From: Polytrichum commune
Taxonomy: Eukaryota; Streptophyta; Polytrichopsida; Polytrichales; Polytrichaceae
Direction of reading: 5' to 3'
DNA: 60,000 nucleotides
Assembly (NCBI GenBank): GCA_950295325.1
Contig: OX485803.1
Span: 26,476,001-26,536,000 of the forward strand
Shown: positions 1 to 10,886 of the stretch, piece by piece
Layout: every line of letters starts with the position of its first letter
Numbering within the stretch: the stretch's first letter is position 1
Notes under the pieces: generated by a model
The model's database searches: none
What the model was told of the DNA's origin: nothing
The model's input: only the letters and a program-made list of their open reading frames with translations
Position numbers and translations under genes: made by a program

Positions 1-292
1 TCATCTCCTAGAGGGATCATAAGGGGGATGGAATGGTGCAGTGCTCGGATGGTGGCCATTGTAGAAGGAATGTAAATGCGAGTTGGCCAAACGGGCAATG
101 GACTTAAGCTGAGCAGAAAGTGGGTTGTGTATATAGTGATGTGATGAGCAGGCCATGGCAAGAGGGAATATGTGAAAGATGGCGGAGACTTGGATTAGTA
201 GTGGAATAATAAGCCGACTCATGATAGCAACATGATTAAGAACTGAAAATGCACTGCAGCAATTACTTAAGTTAGTCATGATCATATGCCAA

Positions 293-959
293 TCCAATGT
301 ACATATATTAAGAAAAAACATGAGGTTGAATGCCGAGTGCCGTAATTATAAATACACCAGAGACCACGTGAACCATTTAGTTGATGTAAGGGACATTATA
401 ATATATATATAGGCAAATATATAGGGCATGTAGGATTACAGTGTCCTACAATAAAGCTATATCAAACTAATCCCACCCCAAGCCTAGCCTTAACCCTCCC
501 TGGCCTCACTAATTGAACCTGAAAAGAGCGTATCGGGGCCGAGACTAGGAATTCCAGACATCAAAATCAAAATCTATCCCTTACTAATCCCACCCAAGCC
601 TAGCCTAAACCCTCTCTGGCCTCACTGATTGAACCTGAAAAGAGCGTATCGGGGCCGAGACTAGGAATTCCAGAAATCAAAATCAAAATCTATCCCTTAC
701 TAATCCCACCCAAGCCTAGCCTAAACCCTCTCTGGCCTCACTGATTGAACCTGAAAAGAGCGTATCGGGGCCGAGACTAGGAATTCCAGAAATCAAAATC
801 AAAATCTATCCCTTACTAATTCCTCCCTGACCTACTAGCCATTCCAATATAGATATATTAAGAACAAACATGAGGCTGAAAGGCGAATGCCGTAATTATA
901 AATACACTAGAGACCACGTGAACCATTTAGTGGATGTAAGGGACATTATAATATATATT
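293..959. repeat. 117-bp tandem triplication flanked by a duplicated 117-bp block
   Basis: Three head-to-tail copies of a unit of about 117 bp start near 466, 583 and 699 and end near 818; each contains the string GAACCTGAAAAGAGCGTATC. The array is bracketed by two direct copies of an unrelated block, 293-409 and 843-959, exactly 550 bp apart and matching at most positions. This looks like a segmental duplication whose interior was later expanded, or a small nonautonomous element. No coding potential is apparent in 1-1060. Confidence 0.85.
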
Positions 960-1061
960 GGCATATAAGGTCATAAGAATAACGGCCGCCACGAATAATG
1001 TGGAGTGCATGATAGTAGCTATGCAATAATAAATTCTAAACACTAGAATGCTACATTCTGA

Positions 1062-1574
1062 TTAGCGACGAAGACGCTTATGGGGACCTTTGCCATTTTT
1101 GTCACCGTCATGTTTTTGACAATGGTCAATCCCTAAACTATGAATTGCAGTGCATCCTTCGCAACCCAGTCCCTGACCTTTGGGACGTGGGGCACTCCTT
1201 AATAGAGATCTAGAGTAAGTGTCCGGTTTAATAATCCCTACTCTAGAATAGGCATGAGTCTGTAAAGTAGACTTGTCCTCTATCAGCATTGCAACATTCT
1301 CTTGCGAAGATGGAGTCCGTGCATGTGGACTCTGAACCATGACCGCCGGAGTAACTGAGCAGTCATGTGGGACGATCGCCGGAGTCAACTGAGCAATCTT
1401 CATGTTGTTGACGTCTGCAGAACCATCGATGGACAACGTGGTGTGAATTTGAGATGAACTAGGGGCACCTAAAGGAGCAAGGCTTGGGAGACTTGAGTCA
1501 GTACCCATTGGAGAGGAATATGATGAGATGACATGAAGGAATGGGTACAAGTAATCGGGTATTATATACACCAA
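1062..1574 (-). CDS. Unrecognised 170-codon open frame
   Basis: An uninterrupted minus-strand frame of 170 codons is present. The C-terminal third has a small Cys/His cluster (GCEGC and DHCQKH) followed by a basic tail (GPHKRLRR). The N-terminal half is Ser/Pro/Thr-rich, as in a disordered region. I do not recognise the family and see no convincing splice sites. It could be an exon fragment of a repeat-borne gene or a chance frame. The flanking 1575-1935 is AT-rich and shows nothing else. Confidence 0.2.
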   Translation of the reverse strand: MVYIIPDYLYPFLHVISSYSSPMGTDSSLPSLAPLGAPSSSQIHTTLSIDGSADVNNMKIAQLTPAIVPHDCSVTPAVMVQSPHARTPSSQENVAMLIEDKSTLQTHAYSRVGIIKPDTYSRSLLRSAPRPKGQGLGCEGCTAIHSLGIDHCQKHDGDKNGKGPHKRLRR

Positions 1575-1935
1575 GGGTAGACACCAATACCCGAATATTT
1601 GACAACTTGTTAGATCAATACATAGTCAATATTTATTTATGGAAATGCTGGACAACTTGTTTCACGTAGGAATAGAATGTAAGACAACAATAGTCAATCC
1701 TTTAGCACCACCAAATATCTGACATGGCAAGATTGGAATATGTAAAAGAGGTTTTAGCGGCGCCTTTTGTAGTGTATTAATGCAGTGTGGATTAACCGAG
1801 GGATTATTTAAGAAGCCTCAGATTAATTATCTAAAACCAATGTGAACATAATTATCCAAAATGTGAACATAATGATGGCGCAAAGATGTAAATTATGACA
1901 GACGTGACAATGATATATAAGAACTGTTTGCTTCG

Positions 1936-2424
1936 AACACTATATTCGTTAAATTGAGACTTTTTGGGCATTTTGAGACATTCACAGAAATAAGAACAAG
2001 GATAAATGGAACACGTATTGGAGAAAGTTGTAAGATGCAAACACTTTGAAGCGGGTGTTTAGAACAAGAACCCCATTAATAACTCATATTTGGGATTGTT
2101 TAGGGCGGGCAATCCAAACCTTAGGCCAAGTTGAAGGGGAAATCTTAAAACATTCATATTATCGCACAAAAACTTGTATGAATATGGTTTAGGTAGGGCA
2201 ATCCAAACCATAGATCATATTGAAGGGGAAATATGTGAACCAATATAATATAACATACAAAATATTCCAAACTCATATTTGTGATGGTTTAGGTAGGGCA
2301 ATCCAAACCTTAGACCATATGGAAGGGGAAATCATGTGACACTTATATTATTGCAAAAAAAAACATACAAAGTGTGGCATGTAAAATGCATAGCATGCTA
2401 ACACCACACATCCATTGGATAGTG
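1936..2424 (-). repeat. Dispersed repeat, copy A (inverted relative to copy B at 58495-58890)
   Basis: This 489-bp block is the reverse complement of 58495-58890 with only scattered differences. Inside it, a unit of about 95-100 bp is repeated three times, each marked by GGGCAATCCAAACC followed by a run ending GAAGGGGAAAT (around 2105, 2200 and 2300). Copy B has only two such units, which explains its shorter length. Both copies share a short open frame containing the peptide CLKMPKKSQFNEYSV. The shared sequence stops at GGATAGTGC (2416-2424). Confidence 0.9.
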
Positions 2425-2474
2425 CGACCCAAAATGTTCTTGCCTATGGCCCAAAACCCTACGCCTACTATGGC

Positions 2475-3296
2475 CTATCTAGCCTCGGAGACTACCTCTT
2501 TTTCTTTTGCTTCATTTTCTTTTGTTTTTTTTACTTTTGCCTCTTTTTCTTTTGCCTCTTTTTCTTTTGCTGCGGCTTCTTTTGCTCGCATTGCTTCAAC
2601 ATTCCTGAAAATCTCCGCCCCGCGACTATAGCCATTCTTGGGGTGACCGCCATCAAAAACACATTTTGGATTCCGTCGGCCGCCCGAATTATACGACGAA
2701 GAATTCGAATACGATGAAGTGGACTGTCTTGCATTTCTGGTCATGGAGTAGAAACGCTCCAACTCGACGGACGCACTAGCCCGCATAGGTTTACGGGTGG
2801 GAGCAACCTGCAACGCGTCAATGCAAGAACACATGTGTTAGTTTAGGGAGGAAGACCCAAACGTGTCACACGTTCAATTTTTAAGTGCGGGATGATTGTA
2901 ATGCGCGGTTAACCATGTTTTTTTGGGGGGGGGGGGGTTCACCTTGTCACCGGGGGCGTTCCCGTCGGAGTTGGCGAGGAGGGGCAAGGCGTCCCGCAAA
3001 GGGATAGGAAGGGTGCCACTCTTCGTGGGCCGAGCGTCCATCCGCAGCCGCCGTTGAGGTGTAATACTGCCGCCGGGCCGAGAGGGGGACGTCCGGACGC
3101 ATTTGCGATTTATGCCCTTGAGCGGCGACGGGGACGGAGATGGCCGGAAGATTTGCTTGGGTGGGGGGCTATCGACGACGCCGGCGTCGATAGGCTCCTT
3201 GGAGTAGTCGATGGTGGACGCGGCATCGTAGACGGTCTCGTAGAAGAAGCTCCCCAAGTTTGATTCGTTGACGATCTCAATCGAGGGCTCCAAACG
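2475..3296 (-). CDS. Two downstream exons, unassigned (Lys/Glu-rich C terminus)
   Basis: Two minus-strand exons can be drawn: 3296-2943 (118 codons, after acceptor GCGCCAG and before donor AAG|GTGAAC) and 2807-2475 (110 codons plus stop, after acceptor GTTGCAG). Both junctions are phase 0, as in the large gene just upstream. The first encodes a Pro/Ser/Arg-rich stretch after a short folded-looking segment (SFFYETVYDAAS). The second ends in a Lys/Glu repeat (KEKEAKEKEAK). No start codon is seen. They may be a separate 5'-truncated gene, or alternative 3' exons of the gene ending at 3408. The family is unknown. The intron between them contains a long poly-G/C run (2927-2938). Confidence 0.4.
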
Positions 3297-3407
3297 CTGG
3301 CGCAAAAAAGGAAACAAAACAAAACCCAAGGGGAGGGGGGAGCATGTGAAAATCGATATACAATTGAGGCATAATATATCACACACAATGGCACACCATG
3401 TAGTATC

Positions 3408-6400
3408 TCAAATGAGTTTATTATATTTCGCGTGAGCGTACAACTCTCTGTACATAGAGTCCTTCGGATCCATGTATCTTTCGCCTATCGGATTACAACT
3501 AAGGAACCGGGGCACGGGTAGTCCGCTCCCCACGAGCGTTTGAATGTACTTAAGTAGGTCTAACAAAAAGCGGTCTCGGACCTTCTCGACCGTCCACGTG
3601 GGGCAAACTATGAAGTTCGAGGTCGGGTTCAAAATGTTTTTGGAAGCGCTGTCGTCCACCATCAACGTGTTGTCACGGGTGGGGCGAACGTCGTAGGGAC
3701 AGCCGACCATGGTCGGACGCTGGTCCCATACGACTGGCTTCAAGACCTTAAGAAATTGGTTTACGGCGGGGTTGTTGGGCTTTTTCACAACCCTGCCCTC
3801 GGGGGTGTATAACGTTCTACAAGAGTCCTGTCCTAGGACCAAGCACGGGGGTTGGAATCCCTTGAAGATGAACTCCACGACGGCCTGGGTGTTCTCGGAC
3901 TTCATGGAGCTCCACACGATCACCCACCATTTGGATAGGGCGACCTGCAGGAAGCGCCGAAGCCACGGGCGGAGGTACACTAGCTTGCTTTTGATGTACG
4001 CGGGGGGACCATCGTAGTTGGCGTCCTCGGGCTTGCAGAAAGGCACCGTGGGGACCCTCGGACAATGCACGCACTGGACAAGGACCCCGTTGAGGTCTAG
4101 CACCAGGAACCGGGTCTTGGGAGGCGAAGGTGGCGAGGGCAAAATCGGGGGGACCACCGCGCTGTCCTCCACACTCCTCGGAGAGGATCGGTGGGGAGCT
4201 GCGACGCTATGCTCCGAACCCTGCGGCGACGAGCGAGAGAAGGCGGACGAGGACTATGTTATGCTATGTCCATCTCAAGCAGAACGGAAATTTTGTGCAA
4301 ACACAAGAAGAATTGGACCATTGGTGGCAACAAAAACATACAAGGGGAACAACATACATTGGGACACGGATGCAAACATATGGGCGCCAAAAATAATAAT
4401 TTTATTTTTACAAATCTCTATGTACAATTTGATTGGGGGGGGGGGGACCGCGGTGAACGAGGGCATTCACACTATCCTAATTCTACATCTACAAAATTGG
4501 TTGCGCGCCGCCAAGGTCGAGCATAGTCGAGTGTAGGTGAGACGAAGGGGATCGCGGGGGGGCACGTTGGGGGGAGGGGGAGCAAGTGTAGAGCATGGGG
4601 GGCAGGGGGTGTGCATTTCCTCCTAGCAAGGGGGACACGACCACGCCAACAAGACAATGACCCAGGAAGTTTGGGTCGGTCGACCCAAACTGGGGAGGGC
4701 TCAGTGTATTACCTCGCCCTGGTCATGTCTCGACGATGTGGAAGCCTCCACCGTCCCCGCTGCCCCGCCTCTCTCGCCACCGCCTTCTCCGACGACGTCA
4801 GGAACCTTCTCCTGCAAACGATCGGCATCAGGCCCTTGTCCTAAACCAATCTCCGCATGTGCATCATGCATGGGTTCATCAATTTGGTTAGGAGTAGAGG
4901 TATCACCAGGCCCTTGCAGGCCTTCAACATCTAGCATGGCCGTGTCTAGTTGACACCCATGTTGGTCAAGGGAGGACTGCGCTGCAACGGGGTTTGGGTC
5001 GCCCGACCCAAACCGTCCTGCATCTGGAGAGGGCCCTTTGGACACTACAGTGGATGGTGGGTTTGGGCCGGTCGACCCAAACATCCTGGGGTCGTCCGAT
5101 TGGTGAGGGGGCGCCATGACTATCGGGGGCCGAAGTGGTGGAGGGCCCAAAGGGGAGGAGGCTCCAGAGACGCGCCAGATGTTGGGGTCATCCACTTGCT
5201 GGACCGGCGCGTACGGAACTTGGTGGGGCCGCATCAAGTGCTGGAAGCTGAAAGACGATTGCGGCACAGGCTGCTGAGGGATGCTCTGCGGAGGGAAGCC
5301 GGGGGGCAAGTGCGGGAAGGAGCTGGAGGGAGCCACCACCAAACCTTGCGCCCACATTCCTTGTATCACTTGTGATATCAATTCGGCGTGGGACGGAGGT
5401 TGGGCCATCGCCCTCTGTCGTTCCTGCTCCAACAGGAGAGCCCTTAGCTCTGCTACCTCGTTCCGCATTGAGGGTTCTTCCGCGGCAGCCTTCTGCAGGC
5501 GGACTCGCTGCTCCTCGTCCCTCCTCATCTTCTCGTTCGCCTCCTCCACAGTCAGGACCTCGGGCTTCACCCTAACCATGCCAGCGAACGCTGTCGGGGA
5601 CGGGGGATCTGATCTTAGCCGTTTGGCGAGCTCAATGTCATCGTCGTCCTCGCTGCTTATGGCAATGGTCTCCTCCACGGAGTAGTCGCCATACAACTTC
5701 TTCCCCTTCATCTTCCTCCTCTCCCTGAACGTGGCGGTCGCGTCCCTGGAGTACATGTCCCGTGCATCGTCCACCGTCAGGACGGGCACGAGCTTACTCT
5801 GCGGGGTTGCCGCCCGCATCGCCTTCTTCCGTTGAGGGGCTTCGGATTCTTGCGTGAAGCCCGTTGCCCCTTCCTCCACGTCGCCTTCCTTCTCCGCCTC
5901 CTCGTGCTCCTCTTCTTCCTCCTCCTCCTCGACATCGCCACCTTCTGTGCGGGACGGATTGCCCGGATGCAACCCGACAAGAGGTTCGGGTTCTTGGGTT
6001 GTGGCCCTCATGGCCATTTCTTCCGGGTTGATCCGCCTCACCCTATCAAGAGGGTTTTCGCCCCCCTGAACAACCTCGTCGACGTAGCTACCCGGGATCC
6101 AATCGAGGATGTCCATCTTCTTCGCCAACGATCTCTGCGTCCTGTAAAATGGCAGATCGCCATCCTCTATGTAGGAGTATATACTCAGCCCCGACATCTA
6201 CACAATCCAAGTTATATAGACATTAGAATTAGGCGAGGGACATAAACAAGACCAAGTACAATGTGTAGTTTGGGTCGATCGACCCAAACCAACAAAGAGC
6301 CTAGTTTGGGTCGATCGACCCAAACCAACAAAGAGACTAGTTTGGGTCGATCGACCCAAACCAACAAAGAGCCTAGTTTGGGTCGATCGACCCAAACCAA

Positions 6401-9400
6401 CAAAGAGACTAGTTTGGGTCGATCGACCCAAACCAACAAAGAGCCTAGTTTGGGTCGATCGACCCAAACCAACACAGAGCCTAGTTTGGGTCGATCGACC
6501 CAAACTGCGCACGAGTTATAGAAAGTCGCTTACCATGGCAGCATAGATAGGTTTAGAGCCTCCGAAGACGTTGAAGATGCAATCCCCTCTCCTCGTCAGC
6601 GTCCTCATCATTCTCACGTAAAATTCCATCCGCAGCTCATCTAAAGGATAGTTCGCGTATTTAGCCTCGTCGTAGAGGCACTTGTTGACACCCAACCCTT
6701 CTGAAACTTGGAAGAGTTTGTCCATCCGGGATATAGGGTGGTTCGGCACCTTCAGCAACTCCGCTTTGTACACGAAGTACAAACACAAGACGTTGACGAA
6801 CTTGGTCTTCTTGTCCCTCAACGTCGTGTAAGCTCCCTCCGCCGGTGCGGCGATGTAGTGAGACTTGGAGACTGCATACTCCGGCTGCAGTTTCCGGACA
6901 AGCTCGTACACCTGCTCCGCCCTCCTATCCTCGACTATCCAAAGCCAGATATCTACCTCCCTGAACTTAGGGCTTGCATAATCGACGAACTTAGATAGGA
7001 AGGGGTCATAGAAGAGGGTGCTCATCGTGCCCTCAAATGAGCTTCCAGGAATATTCCTGAAATCAATCATCCCAAAAGGAAAGCGGTCCCTTGCTTTCGT
7101 CCTTATCGCCATTCTGGCGTCTTGACCTGGCCAGCCCTGAATTTTCAACGGGTCGGCGGTGACAAGGTTGAAGTACGCTTCCCCTTCAAACTGGACAATC
7201 TTCTTCTCCTTGATGAAGTTCGAGAACGCACGCGCTGTGTGATCCGGAAGCGCCCGGTTCTTCCCACCCTTCACCATCTTGGCCCGCAAGAAGTCGTCCC
7301 CCGCTTCCCTTATTAGAGCCGCCATGGAGGCACTGGTGAACTTATATTCAGCTTTGAATGCTCTCCAGTTAGCCTCATGGACCTCGCCGTCCACGACAAT
7401 ATTCCTCTCTGGCACTAGTTTATGCAGCTCCTGCACGATAGTCGTCTTCTTTTTCCTGTTATCCGTCCATTCCTTCATGGTGTAGCATGAAGGAACGAAG
7501 GATTTGGGCTTTTGGAAGACAATCTTCGGGTGCACCCAACACCTCTTCGCCGTGGGTGCCACGTGCAGGATGTGAGATGCCGCCTTCTCCACCTCCGTCT
7601 CTGACAGCCCTTGAAGAGTTCTAAAGAACTCTCTCACGAGAGGCTTCATCTGCTTGAAGCGCGAGGTTTGGCTGAAGAAAATGCCAGTGTCGGGGTCGAT
7701 CAAATCCCCCGTCTCGTGCTTTTCAAACACGGTTTTCCACTTCCTCCAAACTGAGTCAGATGCTGTAATCAAGTAAATCTCCCCCTTGAGGTCGCTGTAT
7801 TTCTTCTGCTTGTGGCTCGAATTATCAATGGAGGAGAATTTGTTGATCATTTGGTATTTGAAATCCTGCACGTCCACAAAACAGAACATTTGAATGCGTG
7901 TTAGATATGTACATGTGATTTCCAACCCATATCATGACCAACATCTGCAACAACAGTTTGGGTCGATCGACCCAAACTAAATAAACTAGCTGCATCAGGA
8001 GTTTGGGTCGGTCGACCCAAACTAAATAAACAAGGCTGCATCAGGAGTTTGGGTCGGTCGACCTAAACAATACTCACCTCCCATTTGGGATTCTTGTCCT
8101 TCGCATTCTCCCTCTCCTTGGGAGGCCTACCATAGAACTCCCACACCTCCCGCGAGGCCATGATATTTCTTATCCAGGAAGCTTGGTAGGCCCTCTTCTT
8201 ATTTCCCATATTGAAGTACCGGGAGATGTCGCTGAGCTTGGTCTCGTCGTCAGACCACACCACCAGTGCCTTCCAAACCTTCAGCTTTTCCTTCTGATTG
8301 TTCGGATCATCCCACTCATTCATGAGTTGGATTTTCTTGGATGCCTCCACGCTGTGCTGGCCGTCTATGAGCCAAAAATCGCCCTTCTGAATTGTGGGCC
8401 ACATTTCAGGTGTAGGCATTTTCTTGAGACCCTGTGGCATCACTACTATCGTTTGCCTGTCGTCTTTAAACTGCTCGCAAACAATCTGCGCGATTATCCA
8501 GTCAACGTAGGCGTCCTCTTTTGCCCGGACACACTTCTCCGGTGGCGCTAGATGGCACTGGCTGATGTTCACGTCGAACTTAAAATCCCTGCCCATGAAA
8601 AAACAGTGGGAACATTTCGTCGTGAAATTGTTCACGATTTTCTGCAGCTCCCCTGCATCCACCTCTTCGCCGGGCTTCGGCATGCGCAACTCCGGTGAGA
8701 CTGGCTCGTCAGTCATCACAGATGACTCTCTCCCCCTCTTGGATGGAGTTGTTTGACGGCTCCCAGAAGGTGTAGGCGTCTCGCTATCCGCAGGTGTTTG
8801 GGAGGGAGTGGTCCTCCGCGAGTCAGCCGGTACTGGTCGCGGCTTCCTCACCGATTGAGGTCTTGACGACCCTGCTCCTTCCTCTGTGGTTGCTTTCCGC
8901 CTCACGGGTTGCTGAGACTTGGTTTTGCTCTGCAGGGCTTTGTTGAGCACGCTGATTGCATGCTTTAGTTTCGTGAATCTGCTCGACACCTTTGTGTTCG
9001 ATGTACTGTTATCGATGAATATGGACTCCGGTTTGATGACGTCTGGTTCTACACATGTTTCTTTTGCATAGATAGCGTCAAAGGGTTCGGAGAACTGGTG
9101 CATAAACATATGCGCGTTCTGGACAGCGTTGTTCTCGAGGATGACATCCACGTAGTCTCCAAGAGACTGAACCGATGCCACCTCCCACCCCGTAAGAGTA
9201 GCCCATGTGTGCTTCTCCACGGTCCCAACCTTCACAACAAAAATCATTTTGTATTGCGAACCCTTAACCACTTGTATAGACCACGCGAGGACAAGCCCGT
9301 CCTTAGGGGAATAGGAGTCATCCTGCGGGGTTTCGTGCTCCTGCCACAACATGTCCGGCGCAGGCATGAACCACCTTTCGCCGGGTCTTTTCTTCGGAGC

Positions 9401-9403
9401 CAT
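3408..9403 (-). CDS. Fusion protein: ParB-like, degenerate DNA-methyltransferase-like and FCP1/NIF-type HAD domains
   Basis: Four exons on the minus strand: 9403-8078, 7865-6534, 6197-4713 and 4220-3408. Every junction is GT-AG and phase 0, giving about 1,651 aa. The start is the ATG directly after acceptor CTTACAG, so a 5'-UTR intron is likely. Residues ~295-370 resemble a ParB/Srx-like domain (QTIVVMP, then LIDGQHSVEAS); the usual Arg of that motif is Ser. Residues ~725-905 resemble an amino-MTase in the order motif IV-like (YDPF, ~728) then motif I-like (NVFGGSKPIYAA, ~874-885); motif I continues across the exon 2/3 junction, which supports the splice. Exon 3 adds an acidic run and a short coiled coil (~1100-1150). 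The C terminus is HAD/FCP1-like: LDLNGVLV (D1423), WSS (~1485), KKP (~1527) and VDDS (~1570). The second motif-I Asp is Asn. ParB-MTase fusions are known in phage and bacterial proteins; the role here is unknown. Confidence 0.65.
4669..4690. repeat. Single palindrome copy inside intron 3
   Basis: A 22-bp copy of the palindrome (TTTGGGTCG-GTCGACCCAAA core) lies inside the 492-bp third intron (4221-4712) of the ParB/MTase/HAD gene, about 20 bp downstream of the donor. The remainder of the intron is unremarkable apart from a poly-G run at 4434-4446. Confidence 0.9.
4992..5082 (-). repeat. Two palindrome copies within coding exon 3
   Basis: Copies at 4992-5013 and 5061-5082 lie inside the third coding exon. 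Read on the minus strand they encode FGSGDPN and FGSTGPN, keeping the frame. The palindrome has therefore been inserted in, or selected within, protein-coding sequence. Each carries one or two mismatches to the consensus (central CCC-G; GGGCC). Confidence 0.9.
6268..6505. repeat. Seven-copy 36-bp palindrome array in intron 2
   Basis: Seven perfect copies of the 22-bp palindrome (core TTTGGGTCGATCGACCCAAA) start at 6268, 6304, 6340, 6376, 6412, 6448 and 6484, with a 14-bp linker that alternates AACAAAGAGCCTA/AACAAAGAGACTA. The array fills most of the 336-bp second intron (6198-6533) of the ParB/MTase/HAD gene. The linkers are nearly identical, so this is a tandem satellite and not a CRISPR array. 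Confidence 0.95.
7956..8068. repeat. Three palindromes in intron 1
   Basis: Copies start at 7956, 8001 and 8047 (the last with one mismatch, ACCTAAAC), spaced about 45 bp, inside the 212-bp first intron (7866-8077). Their linkers share the string GCTGCATCAGGA. Intron 1 is largely made of this small array. Confidence 0.92.
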
Positions 9404-10886
9404 CTGTAAGAAAATAATGCGCAAAGTTAGTTTCGGTCGTTCGACCCAAACATCTACGACATGAATAGGTTTAGGTGGATTGTGTATTTATATATTTCAG
9501 CATCATTTGTAATGATAATAAGAATGTTGTGATTATTGGGTGGATTTGCATTTTATATTGTTTGTGACATGCAGGATTCATTGATACTTTTCCTTGATAC
9601 ATTCCTTGATTATTATTTTTTAGTGGATGTGAATTTTATATTGATGCAAAAATCATGAATTTCTTTATGAGTTTATAATTAGAAGACGTTGTTTGGGTCG
9701 TTCGGCCCAAACATGATGCTTTGTTTTGTGTTTGGGTCGGTCGACCCAAACATGATGCTTTGTTTTGTGTTTGGGTCGGTCGACCCAAACAAGAGGCTGT
9801 GTTTGGGTCGACCGACCCAAACCTGTGGCCGTGTTTGGGTCGTCTCCCCAAACTTTCCTATTTTAATGTAATTTTTAAAAGTTGGCACGTAGCATATACA
9901 ATGCTTATGCGTTGTGTATGCTACAATACCTTCAATTGACAAACACTTATTGCATATAATAAAAGAAAATACCTTTGTTGTATGTAGCAGTTGTTGTAAA
10001 CAGTTGTTTTAGAACAGGTGTTCTTCTTCCAATAACACAGAAACAGTTGAATGTAACCTCTCACACAAATCCACAATCTCTCATACAACTCCTAGATCTC
10101 TTTTGAATCTCTCAAACAACAATTCAATACTTCAAACAACCTCTGAATCTCTAAGAACAAGTGAATCTCTCAAAACAATAACTGACTCTCTCAAATGACT
10201 TAGATATCTCTCAAACAACAATTGAGTGTTTCAAACAACCTCTGAATCCCTAAGAACAAGTGAATCTCTCAAAACAATGACTGACTCTCTCAAATGACTT
10301 TTGTATCTCTCAAACACCTCCTGATTATCTTATAGAACTCCTAAATCTCACAAACTCTCCAACTACAATACAGCCTCCAAAACCCGCAAGCTTAGAATGT
10401 TGGAAAACCCTTCAACAATCTTCTACTTACTTCACTCTACAACAATCACTCTACTAACTCTCACGCACTCTAAAACTCTCTCCTTAGGTTTCTGTTCTAT
10501 TGCAAACACTTCCTAACTTCTACAGCAAGAGAAGGGAGGGAAGGAGAAGAATCAGTAGGCGCCAAAGCAACAAGAAGGGAGGGAAGAGAAGAAAATCGCC
10601 ACCCTGAATCGCCACGGCGCTTCGCGAAAGCGGCGCTTCAGGAGAGGCGGCGCTTCCACAAGAGGCGCGGAGCGAATGCTTGGCGCGGAGAGAGAGAGAA
10701 AGAGCGAAAAGTTGTGACGGCTGGGGTTTTGTATGCCTCGGGAATTGGCCCCCAACCGCACGAATAGGGTGCCAACGGGATTAGGGCACCAACGGAATTA
10801 GGATTACGGGGAACCCTAAATCCTAAAGCCAAACTGTAAACCCTTAGCGGGCATTAGTATTTTCAAGACACTTTGGAGTACCCTAA
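9404..10886. promoter_or_regulatory. 5' region of the ParB/MTase/HAD gene: palindrome cluster and 99-bp repeats
   Basis: There are no convincing coding frames. Directly upstream of the ATG sits a splice acceptor (CTTACAG), so part of this stretch is probably a 5'-UTR intron. It contains a degenerate palindrome at 9430-9451 and five copies at 9691, 9730, 9769, 9801 and 9833; the last is degraded. Further up, two head-to-tail units of 99 bp rich in ATCTCTCAAACAAC start at 10107 and 10206, followed by CT/GA-rich sequence (around 10685-10705) typical of plant promoters. The transcription start cannot be placed. Confidence 0.5.

Noticed and set aside
1-321. 106-codon minus-strand frame at the window edge
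   Set aside because: No motif or splice signals; composition looks noncoding and it overlaps the start of a repeat.
6268-6505. CRISPR-like spacing of seven repeats
   Set aside because: Spacers are nearly identical, repeats are palindromic satellites, and the setting is a plant intron.
6198-6521. Open frames across the palindrome array on both strands (repeated GLGRSTQT / VWVDRPKL peptides)
   Set aside because: They exist because a stop-free 36-bp unit is repeated; the region has clear intron boundaries in the minus-strand gene.
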